Source: Acidobacteriota bacterium (GTDB taxonomy: Bacteria > Acidobacteriota > Terriglobia > Acidiferrales > UBA7541). From it: a stretch of 5,493 bases of DNA. Positions 1 through 5,245 of the stretch are shown in pieces; the stretch's first letter is position 1, and each line of letters begins with the position of its first letter. Below the pieces are notes generated by a model that did no database searches, had not been told where the DNA came from, and was given only the letters and a program-made list of their open reading frames with translations. The stretch covers positions 1-5,493 of the forward strand of contig PMOP01000127.1 in NCBI GenBank assembly GCA_003161495.1, read 5' to 3'. Position numbers and translations under genes: made by a program.

Positions 1-216
1 GCGCACCAGTGCATCGAGCCGTACAGGGTCGCGGGGAACGGCAAGAAGAATCCGAACGGGATGGGCGTGCATGTTCCGCGCATTATTGAGGAGGAGTGCG
101 TGGGGTGCAACCTCTGCGCGCTGGTTTGCCCTGTCGACGAATGCATTACGATGAAGCAGATCGATACGGGGCTGCCGTTTGAGAGTTGGAAAATGCGGGT
201 GAAGAGGCTGGCATAG
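1..216 (+). CDS. preA: NAD-dependent dihydropyrimidine dehydrogenase subunit PreA, C-terminal fragment
   Basis: The reading frame is open from the first base and stops at TAG 214-216, leaving 71 C-terminal residues; the start lies outside the window. A ferredoxin-type 4Fe-4S motif, CVGCNLCALVCP (residues 33-44 of the fragment), is followed by VDECITM. This matches the second iron-sulfur motif at the C-terminus of the dihydropyrimidine dehydrogenase family (human DPYD has CTGCTLCLSVCP then a DCIRM stretch). The first residues, AHQCI, fit the tail of the preceding 4Fe-4S motif. In the family this cytoplasmic flavoprotein reduces uracil and thymine to the dihydro forms, usually with PreT as electron-input partner; PreT is not in the window. 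The gene converges on the NCS1 transporter, whose substrates overlap. Family call is strong; exact substrate is inferred. Confidence 0.9.
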   Translation, partial: AHQCIEPYRVAGNGKKNPNGMGVHVPRIIEEECVGCNLCALVCPVDECITMKQIDTGLPFESWKMRVKRLA

Positions 217-237
217 CGCGGGCTTCACAGGCAGCGG
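214..237 (+). repeat. REP-like element, left copy (overlaps preA stop)
   Basis: The 14 bases at 214-227 (TAGCGCGGGCTTCA) recur as an exact inverted copy at 411-424. The following ten bases are a diverged form of the GC-rich remainder of the right copy. The first three bases are the preA stop codon, so the coding region ends inside the repeat. The preceding base makes the tetranucleotide ATAG where the other copy has GTAG. Confidence 0.6.
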
Positions 238-255
238 AAAAACTCAAAGTTTTCC

Positions 256-335
256 CATTCCGAGTCGCTGCGCGCCGAGGAATCTCTCTTTCCTGCGATT
301 AAACCGAAGAGAGATTCCTCACTTCGTTCGGAATG
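256..335. repeat. Long interrupted palindrome between convergent genes; possible two-way terminator
   Basis: Two perfect paired segments are visible. The outer arms are CATTCCGA at 256-263 and TCGGAATG at 328-335. The inner 14-bp arms are GAGGAATCTCTCTT at 277-290 and its complement at 307-320, around a 16-base loop. The segments between outer and inner arms (264-276 and 321-327) differ in length and do not pair well. The form resembles dispersed intergenic repeats of the CATTCCGA...GAGGAATCTC type found in several bacterial phyla (recalled, not searched). It sits between the 3' ends of preA and the NCS1 gene and could end transcription from both sides, although no clean U tract follows on either strand. 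Confidence 0.7.
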
Positions 336-400
336 ACAAAATAAAATACTTTTCCCGCAATCTGTTCGGCGTGTGGGATTGCTGTGCGAGGGGAATCAAA

Positions 401-425
401 ACCCGCAGGCTGAAGCCCGCGCTAC
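401..425 (-). repeat. REP-like element, right copy, inverted
   Basis: On the minus strand this reads GTAGCGCGGGCTTCAGCC followed by TGCGGGT, a GC-rich imperfect hairpin centred on CTTCAG with a 5' GTAG. Fourteen bases match 214-227 in inverse orientation. It ends one base before the TAA stop of the NCS1 gene. Its form (GTAG plus a GC-rich stem with a TTC-type centre) is like the REP-like element at 2335-2410. Confidence 0.6.
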
Positions 426-426
426 T

Positions 427-1857
427 TTACTGCATCGCCGCCCAGTATGCTGCGAAACTGGTTGCGAATCCTACGAACCAGGCGTAGTCGTACAGCACGC
501 GCAATGCGGGGACGATCAGGCCGATGAAGGCCACGCCCGCTCCGGCTGCCAGTGCCGCCATGGCGCGCCAGTTGATGCCGCTGGAGAATTCGTAAAAACC
601 GCCGCGCTGATACAAGTCCTCCACGAGAATGATTTTTTTGCGGATGACGAAGTAATCGCAAATCATTACTCCCGCGATCGGACCGAGAAATCCGGAATAT
701 CCGAGCAGCCACCCGAAAATGTAGTTGCTGTAATTTGCAAGCAGCTTCCAGGGTTGGAATAGGAAGCCGCCCACGACGCAGGTAATCAGGCCTCCCGTTC
801 GGAAACTGATCAACCGCGGCGAGAGATTGGAGAAATCGTTTGAGGGCGAGACCAGGTTTGCCGCGACGTTGACGTTCAAAGTCGCAAGCAGCAATGCCGC
901 CATGGCGATCACGACCGCGCCTGGATTTCCGAGGCGCGCGAGAACCTGAACGGGATCCCAGATGGTCTGGCCGAAAATAATCGTGGTTGCGGAAGTTACA
1001 GCTACGCCGATGAAAGAATAAAGCGTCATGGTGGTGGGCAAAGCAAGCACCTGGCCAACCACTTGGGCGCGCTGGCTGCGCGCATAGCGCGTGAAATCCG
1101 GAATGTTCAACGCCACGGTGGCCCAAAATCCCACAACGCTTGTCAGCGATGGAATGAAGAAGCGGAAAAATTCTCCGAACGTCTGAAATTTGGATGGCGC
1201 CGCCAGCATCGTTCCAAAGCCGCCCGCCTTCACGACGGCCCACGCGAGCAGTGCCACGCCGATGAGCAACAGAAATGGCGCGGTGATGCCCTGCAAAAAC
1301 CGAAGCGTGCGAATGCCGCGCATGATCACGACGACGTGCAGCAACCAAAAGCCGCCAAAGCAAATCCACACGCCTGGCGCGTACGTTCCCCACGAGGGAA
1401 CTAGGACGGTGACCATCACATTTATCGCAGCGCCGCCGATCCAGGCATTAATCCCGAACCAACCGCACGCCACCAGAGCGCGAAGAACCGCTGGAACATT
1501 CGCGCCCAAAACTCCGAACGACGCGCGCGCGAAAACCGGGAAAGGGATTCCGTATTTCGCGCCCGCATGCGCGTTGAGAAGCATGGGCGCGAGAACCAGG
1601 ACATTGCCCAAAAACACGGTGAAGATCGCCTGCTTCCAACTCATCCCGCCGGCGATCATTCCGCTCGCCAGCATGTACGTGGGGATATTGACGCTCATGG
1701 CGACCCACAGCGCTGCATAGTTGTAGGTGCTCCAACTGCGGCGCGAAGAGGGAATGGGCGCGAGGTCTTCGTTGTAGAGGGAACTCGAGCGGATGGTTTC
1801 GGCGTCGAGAACGCCGGAGTGGATGCCGTTCTGGCCGGGATGTTCCGCGGGGCTCAC
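427..1857 (-). CDS. NCS1-family nucleobase/hydantoin/allantoin:cation symporter
   Basis: The product is a 476-residue polytopic inner-membrane protein, a usual length for NCS1 carriers, with about 12 hydrophobic segments. Family marks are LYNEDLAP (27-34), a TM1 region with TYNYAALWVAM and IPTYMLASGMI (44-68), CGWFGINAWIGG (131-142), GFWATVALNIPDFTRYA (243-259), and LNVNVAANLVSPSNDFSNL (327-345). By analogy with Mhp1, Trp133 and Trp245 are candidates for the aromatic pair sandwiching the ring, with Asn137 and Asn328/330 as candidate polar contacts; these assignments are by eye. The start is GTG at 1857, three bases after the TGA of the upstream gene; no ATG, GTG or TTG lies in frame between it and Met54, which is already inside TM1. 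A GAGG at 1871-1874 is the only Shine-Dalgarno-like motif and is 13 nt away, so translational coupling is likely. Substrate is unproven; the neighbouring preA favours uracil, thymine or a hydantoin, while the sequence style also resembles PucI-type allantoin carriers. Confidence 0.9.
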   Translation of the reverse strand: MSPAEHPGQNGIHSGVLDAETIRSSSLYNEDLAPIPSSRRSWSTYNYAALWVAMSVNIPTYMLASGMIAGGMSWKQAIFTVFLGNVLVLAPMLLNAHAGAKYGIPFPVFARASFGVLGANVPAVLRALVACGWFGINAWIGGAAINVMVTVLVPSWGTYAPGVWICFGGFWLLHVVVIMRGIRTLRFLQGITAPFLLLIGVALLAWAVVKAGGFGTMLAAPSKFQTFGEFFRFFIPSLTSVVGFWATVALNIPDFTRYARSQRAQVVGQVLALPTTMTLYSFIGVAVTSATTIIFGQTIWDPVQVLARLGNPGAVVIAMAALLLATLNVNVAANLVSPSNDFSNLSPRLISFRTGGLITCVVGGFLFQPWKLLANYSNYIFGWLLGYSGFLGPIAGVMICDYFVIRKKIILVEDLYQRGGFYEFSSGINWRAMAALAAGAGVAFIGLIVPALRVLYDYAWFVGFATSFAAYWAAMQ

Positions 1858-1860
1858 CGT

Positions 1861-2313
1861 TCAGTAGATCCCTCGCCGCAAATCGGGCATTTGAGGAATC
1901 TGGATATTGATGACGCGGCCTTCGTCCGCAAGTTTTAAAAGAATGCGGACCGCCGAGCCGACATCCTTGGTGCTCCAATCCGATGTCGCCATGGGTTTCG
2001 CGGGCTTGTCGGTCTCTCGCCACAAAAGATCCTCGCCCTTGTGTCCAAGCTGTTCCGGCTTGATTTCATAGACTTCCATGTTGCGGACGTAAATCACGAG
2101 GTAGCGAGAGCCCATCTGAAGCAGCAGCGGATCAAATTTTTTTCCGGCCTGAAAAACATTCCAAATTTTCGGCGCGCGAGAATCCACTTGCAGGATCGCG
2201 GCGGGAATGGATTTCCAGACTATTTTTTCCTTGTCGGCGGAATAGGAATTCGCGGCCAGGATCAACAGCAGAGCCGCGACGCTTCCTGCATGCTTCATAA
2301 AGGTTCTGCGCAT
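1861..2313 (-). CDS. Small exported protein of unknown function
   Basis: I do not recognise a family. The chosen ATG (2311-2313) gives 150 residues and has AAGG six bases upstream; in-frame ATGs at 2328 and 2319 would add five or two residues but lack a ribosome site. The N-terminus is a clear signal peptide: basic MRRTFMKH, a hydrophobic core GSVAALLLILAA (10-21), and a likely cleavage site in NSYSAD around residues 23-27. There is no lipobox cysteine, so a soluble periplasmic or secreted protein is expected. The mature part of about 125 residues contains a beta-rich stretch near MGSRYLVIYVRNMEVYEIKP (67-86), a charged middle, and a helix-like segment VGSAVRILLKLADEG; it has no cysteines. 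It ends in TGA three bases before the NCS1 start, so the two are probably co-translated. A role as a periplasmic partner of the carrier is possible but unsupported by homology. Confidence 0.75.
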   Translation of the reverse strand: MRRTFMKHAGSVAALLLILAANSYSADKEKIVWKSIPAAILQVDSRAPKIWNVFQAGKKFDPLLLQMGSRYLVIYVRNMEVYEIKPEQLGHKGEDLLWRETDKPAKPMATSDWSTKDVGSAVRILLKLADEGRVINIQIPQMPDLRRGIY

Positions 2314-2319
2314 GTTCAT

Positions 2320-2323
2320 CCTT
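2320..2323 (-). promoter_or_regulatory. Ribosome binding site deciding the exported-protein start
   Basis: AAGG on the minus strand lies six bases before the ATG at 2313. It lies within the codons of the longer reading frame from 2328, which itself has no purine-rich site upstream because the REPIN-like palindrome begins there. This favours the shorter start. Confidence 0.55.
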
Positions 2324-2334
2324 GACATTATTGT

Positions 2335-2410
2335 TGTAGCCCGCCTCTTCAGACGCGGGGGTTTCCGCTGATTCGCGAGACAAACCCCGCCTCTGAAGAG
2401 GCGGGCTACA
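2335..2410. repeat. REPIN-like double palindrome with 5' GTAG on both arms
   Basis: Left arm 2335-2364 and right arm 2382-2410 are near-perfect inverted copies around a 17-base loop; the only differences are one extra G and one C/G change in the left arm. Each arm is itself a hairpin: CCCGCCTCT, a TC centre, then AGAGGCGGG in the right arm read on the minus strand. Both arms carry GTAG immediately 5' of the GC-rich stem. Two inverted REP sequences with a flanking GTAG is the arrangement described for REP elements mobilised by RAYT (Y1-type) transposases. It fills most of the gap between the exonuclease stop and the exported-protein start, so it may also attenuate transcription or protect the 3' end of the upstream mRNA. 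No RAYT gene is in the window. Confidence 0.85.
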
Positions 2411-2429
2411 GCAAAAGGAACAGGCCCAC

Positions 2430-2981
2430 TCAGGGCCAGTCGACGGGTAAGCGGCGCGACTTCACAACCACGTGTTTATTTTTGCGCGCATATTCAACGA
2501 GATCGACAAGCAATTGCACGTCATTCTCGCAGTACTTGCAAACTTCTTCCTTGCGGCCCTCGCGCCACCACTGCACGATGTCCAAACCGTTTCCCGTTTT
2601 CTGATTCCCCAGGGTTTCACGCGCGAGATCGTCGAGTTTGATGCGGTGTCCGAGCCGGCGGTGCAAATCCACGAGCAAGTCAAACGATTTGCCGCGCAGA
2701 TGGTTCACCGGCTGGTAGGCGCTTAGCACTTCAAAATCGAAGCGCTCGCCATTGAAGGAGACGATGCGGTCGAATTGGCCGAGTTCGGAAATGAGCGCCT
2801 TGGCATCCGGTTCAAACCAGCGCCGGAATTGATTTTGCGCGTCCCAGGTTACGGCAACGGCAAGGCCGAAGCGCGCGATGCTTGACCAGCCTCCCTCGAC
2901 CTCGTGCGAAAGGCGAAGCGTTTCGATGTCAAAGAAGATTTCGCGTGTCAGGTCGGGAAAAAGGCTGGGTGTCGTCGCCAT
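2430..2981 (-). CDS. DEDD-type 3'-5' exonuclease / RNase H-like protein
   Basis: This 183-residue protein has the three exonuclease motifs of the DnaQ-like (RNase_H_2/YprB-like) fold. Exo I is FFDIETL with Asp18 and Glu20; Exo II is IVSFNGERFD with Asp82; Exo III is YCENDVQLL with Tyr150 and Asp154, the YxxxD form of the DEDDy class. A further SFDLLVDLHRRLGHRIKLDDLA stretch (99-120) is typical of the YprB-like group. The four acidic residues would bind two metal ions for hydrolysis of DNA or RNA 3' ends. There is no helicase, polymerase or nucleotidyl-binding extension, so it is a stand-alone nuclease domain. The ATG at 2981 begins just before the fold; its upstream purine run (GAAAGA) is a weak ribosome site. 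It follows pilB by 109 bases on the same strand, with no evident functional link. Fold is confident; substrate is unknown. Confidence 0.85.
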   Translation of the reverse strand: MATTPSLFPDLTREIFFDIETLRLSHEVEGGWSSIARFGLAVAVTWDAQNQFRRWFEPDAKALISELGQFDRIVSFNGERFDFEVLSAYQPVNHLRGKSFDLLVDLHRRLGHRIKLDDLARETLGNQKTGNGLDIVQWWREGRKEEVCKYCENDVQLLVDLVEYARKNKHVVVKSRRLPVDWP

Positions 2982-3020
2982 TGGTCTTTCATTCGCTAAG
3001 TAAGTTCCTGTGCGCTACGA

Positions 3021-3049
3021 ATGGTGAATCCTGAGGCGGGAAACGTCAA
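3021..3049 (-). promoter_or_regulatory. Weak candidate promoter for the exonuclease gene
   Basis: On the minus strand TTGACG (3044-3049) is a good -35 match, followed after 17 bases by CACCAT (3021-3026), which matches only three of six -10 positions. It would give a short leader before the ATG at 2981. The gap also has two tiny inverted repeats at 3061-3085 after the pilB stop, compatible with a transcript break there. Evidence is slight. Confidence 0.25.
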
Positions 3050-3090
3050 GTCCATCCTGATTCCGTGCGGAACTTAATTGAAGTTACGGC

Positions 3091-4968
3091 TTATTGCGAC
3101 GAAACCTCTTCGGGGAACCAATGGCGCGGCCTGGAACGCGCGACTTTGGAAGGAGCAGCGCATTTTGTCCCGCAATGGGGACAATATTTGAATAAGGGAA
3201 GAATACGCTCATTGCAACTTGGACATTCCAGAAGGGAAATATTTTCAATGGGCACGACACGGAGGATTTCATCCAGGGTCGTCACGCCGCTCAGAACCTT
3301 TTCCAATGCATCTTCCTGCATGAGGCGCATTCCGTTGGACCGCGCGGCGGCGCGGATATGCTCGACGTTCCCGGAAGCGCGAATGATGCTGCGAACGGAA
3401 TCGTCAACGCGCAGCAACTCATAAATTCCAACGCGGCCTAAAAAGCCGGTTTGGCTGCACTTGTCGCAACCGATAGGCACAGCCATACTTTTCGGGATCC
3501 TGGACAAGCCAAATTGAGCCATGCGCGACTGAAATTCCGGAGTCGCGACCTGAACCGTGTGGCAGGGGCACAGCAAACGCACCAGACGCTGCGCGAGAAT
3601 TCCGGTCACGGACGAACTGATGAGATACCCTGGAATCCCAAGGTCAAGCAAGCGGACAATGGCGGAAACACTGTCGTTCGTGTGCAGAGTGGAAAGCACC
3701 AGATGGCCTGTCTGCGCCGCCTTCATTACAATTTCCGCGGTCTCCTTGTCACGAATCTCGCCCACCATGATGATATTTGGATCCTGCCGGAGAATGGACC
3801 GGAGGCAGCTCACAAAGGTCAGGCCGGCCCGGGTATGAACGTGCACCTGGTTTATGCCCGGGAGAACGTATTCGATGGGGTCTTCCACCGTAACGATGTT
3901 TACCGAAGCCTGGCGCAGCTTGTTGAGCGAAGAATAAAGAGTCGTACTCTTGCCCGAGCCCGTCGGACCGGTTACGAGGATCATTCCTTGAGGCGCGGAT
4001 AGGAGGTCCGAAAGCCCTTCGGAAACGTCGGGTGACATACCCAAATCAGAAAAAGAAGTCAGCGGCGCGCTCGTCTCCAACAGCCGGATCACGACTTTCT
4101 CTCCGTATTGTGTGGGCAGCGTGGAGACTCGCAGGTCGAGCTGCTTCTCGCCAACGGAAACCATGAAGCGCCCGTCCTGAGGAACGCGCCGCTCCGAGAT
4201 GTCCATGTCGGAAAGAATTTTGACGCGCGAGATCAGAGAATTTTGCAGACCTCGCGGAATCAGCTGGTGATCGTGCAGCACGCCGTCCACGCGCATGCGC
4301 ACTACCGTGTCGGAAACGCGCGGCTCGATGTGAATATCGCTGGCCCGGTTGGCCATGGCCACTTGGATCACTTCGGAGACCAGGCGAACCGCCGGAGTTT
4401 TTTTCTGCCGAAGATCGGCCTGTATTTCCTGGATAGCTTCCTGATTGGCTTGCCGCGAACTGGTGGAGAAGAATTCCACTTCCTGAAATTGTTTTCTTTC
4501 GGTCCCGCGAATCGTCCCATAGGAAGAGGCCAGTCCGCTTTCGGCGGCATAGTGCTTGTCGATGGCCTGTTGCAGTTCGGAGCGAAAGGATAGGCGCGGA
4601 GAAATTTCCCAGCCTGTCGTAAACCGCAGCTCGTCCAGCGCCGAAAGGTTTTGCGGCGCGGCCATGGCGACGATCAGTCGATTATTTTCCTTTCGCATGG
4701 GCAGCACGCTAAGGCGTTCCGCCATCGTACGGGGCACCAGCTTCAAGGCGCTAGGGTCGGGCGCAATCGAGGCGCAATCCATGTAGGGGATGCGGGAGAC
4801 TTCTTCCAGGGCCGCTCCCAAGTCTTCCTTGGAAACCAGACTCCGCTCCAGCATCAATTCACCGAGGTGAATCAATTTCCCCTGCTGCTCTCCAATCACT
4901 TTCTGGAGGTCACCAGGAGAAATCATTCCCCGATCACGCAGAACTTCCCCTAGTTTTTTCTTCTTCAT
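3091..4968 (-). CDS. PilB/GspE/MshE-type assembly ATPase with N-terminal MshEN domain and extra C-terminal zinc ribbon
   Basis: A 625-residue cytoplasmic hexameric-ATPase family member that would power type IV pilus or type II secretion assembly. An MshEN (T2SSE_N) domain spans about 5-140 and has two 24-residue repeats spaced by five residues (5-28, 34-57), the c-di-GMP-binding layout. The ATPase core follows: Walker A GPTGSGKST (334-342), Asp box IVTVEDPIEY (358-367), Walker B IIMVGEIRD (399-407), His box TGHLVLSTLHTND (420-432). The usual metal-binding cysteines are C467/C469 and C501/C504, with the first pair as CPC rather than CxxC. The family normally ends near TTLDEILRVV (563-572), but here about 53 more residues carry CPSC (582-585), CPHC (596-599) and Cys603, a zinc ribbon. 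Start: ATG at 4968 has GGAGG five bases upstream; a TTG at 4992 in frame is less credible. No other pilus or secretion gene is adjacent, so whether it serves as PilB, GspE or MshE cannot be decided here. Confidence 0.93.
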   Translation of the reverse strand: MKKKKLGEVLRDRGMISPGDLQKVIGEQQGKLIHLGELMLERSLVSKEDLGAALEEVSRIPYMDCASIAPDPSALKLVPRTMAERLSVLPMRKENNRLIVAMAAPQNLSALDELRFTTGWEISPRLSFRSELQQAIDKHYAAESGLASSYGTIRGTERKQFQEVEFFSTSSRQANQEAIQEIQADLRQKKTPAVRLVSEVIQVAMANRASDIHIEPRVSDTVVRMRVDGVLHDHQLIPRGLQNSLISRVKILSDMDISERRVPQDGRFMVSVGEKQLDLRVSTLPTQYGEKVVIRLLETSAPLTSFSDLGMSPDVSEGLSDLLSAPQGMILVTGPTGSGKSTTLYSSLNKLRQASVNIVTVEDPIEYVLPGINQVHVHTRAGLTFVSCLRSILRQDPNIIMVGEIRDKETAEIVMKAAQTGHLVLSTLHTNDSVSAIVRLLDLGIPGYLISSSVTGILAQRLVRLLCPCHTVQVATPEFQSRMAQFGLSRIPKSMAVPIGCDKCSQTGFLGRVGIYELLRVDDSVRSIIRASGNVEHIRAAARSNGMRLMQEDALEKVLSGVTTLDEILRVVPIENISLLECPSCNERILPLFKYCPHCGTKCAAPSKVARSRPRHWFPEEVSSQ

Positions 4969-4973
4969 GAAGT

Positions 4974-4978
4974 CCTCC
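4974..4978 (-). promoter_or_regulatory. Shine-Dalgarno site of the ATPase gene
   Basis: GGAGG on the minus strand stands five bases before ATG 4966-4968. It is the best ribosome site in the window and decides against the in-frame TTG at 4992, which would add eight residues before the conserved MshEN repeat. Confidence 0.85.
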
Positions 4979-5018
4979 GACAACGGACCCAATGCAAACT
5001 ATCGGCGAAGGCACCGCT

Positions 5019-5036
5019 AGCCTCCTTAAAGGAGCT
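5019..5036. repeat. Small palindrome in the ATPase gene leader
   Basis: CTCCTT (5022-5027), one central A, and AAGGAG (5029-5034) are perfect arms, with AGC/GCT continuing outward after a one-base bulge. It lies about 50 bases upstream of the ATPase start. In minus-strand RNA it would form a short hairpin that contains a second GGAGG. It could be an operator or a leader structure; nothing proves either. Confidence 0.4.
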
Positions 5037-5047
5037 AATTTACGTTA

Positions 5048-5068
5048 CCAGTACTGCGGCCGTACTGG
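5048..5068. promoter_or_regulatory. Inverted repeat, candidate operator upstream of the ATPase gene
   Basis: CCAGTAC (5048-5054) and GTACTGG (5062-5068) are perfect 7-base arms around TGCGGCC. ACGT occurs on both outer sides (5042-5045 and 5072-5075), weakly extending the symmetry. The 21-base dyad in a non-coding leader is of a size usual for dimeric repressors or activators. A convincing -35/-10 pair could not be fixed around it. The surrounding 4969-5245 stretch holds no gene that I can support. Confidence 0.35.
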
Positions 5069-5146
5069 AACACGTTAGATTGGAGGGGGTATGCAAACAG
5101 GAACTTGAGCGTTCAATCCATTGATTACAAGGCAGTTAGAATGCCT

Positions 5147-5175
5147 AAAAGCGCCGTTACGGGCGGCCTGCGGCG
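5147..5175 (-). terminator. Weak candidate terminator for the aminotransferase gene
   Basis: On the minus strand CGCCG (5171-5175) can pair with CGGCG (5152-5156); an alternative shorter stem is GCCG 5164-5167 with CGGC 5153-5156 around seven bases. A CTTTT run (5147-5151 complement) follows directly. The stem is short and it lies about 70 bases after the stop codon, so it is only a candidate. Confidence 0.3.
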
Positions 5176-5188
5176 AAAATTATGAAGG

Positions 5189-5200
5189 CGCGGATCCGCG
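5189..5200. repeat. Perfect 12-bp palindrome CGCGGATCCGCG
   Basis: A self-complementary 12-mer without spacer lies 46 bases beyond the aminotransferase stop. It may help the weak terminator at 5147-5175 or bind a protein; a chance occurrence in GC-rich DNA is also possible. Confidence 0.35.
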
Positions 5201-5245
5201 GGGCACTTCAAGCTTGATGAACGGATTTGACCTGGTCGCTTAATT

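Noticed and set aside
373..762. Plus-strand frame of 129 codons with several cysteines
   Set aside because: It runs antisense through the 3' end of the NCS1 gene and the REP-like repeat, with no ribosome site or recognisable motif.
422..1393. Long minus-strand reading frame of 323 codons within the transporter
   Set aside because: It overlaps the NCS1 gene in another frame and is arginine- and histidine-rich without family motifs; a typical shadow of a GC-rich gene.
1448..2023. Minus-strand frame of 191 codons bridging the exported protein and the transporter
   Set aside because: Both real genes are explained in the other frame, with a signal peptide and NCS1 motifs; this one has only arginine-rich low-complexity sequence.
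2132..2383. Small minus-strand frame starting inside the REPIN-like palindrome
   Set aside because: It is built from repeat sequence and out-of-frame exported-protein codons.
3061..3085. Two tiny inverted repeats (TTCCG-TG-CGGAA and AACTT-N5-AAGTT) after the ATPase stop, as a terminator
   Set aside because: Stems are only five base pairs, they overlap each other, and no T run follows on the minus strand.
4990..4992. TTG start giving a 633-residue ATPase
   Set aside because: No ribosome site precedes it, whereas ATG 4968 has a GGAGG at ideal distance, which lies inside the longer frame.
5081..5106. GGAGGGGGT then ATG on the plus strand, resembling a gene start
   Set aside because: The frame closes at TGA after five codons, and no longer frame continues it.
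5090..5130. Possible sigma-54 promoter for the ATPase gene around TTGCAT on the minus strand
   Set aside because: A TTGCA-like -12 is present but the GG of the -24 element is missing at the required distance.
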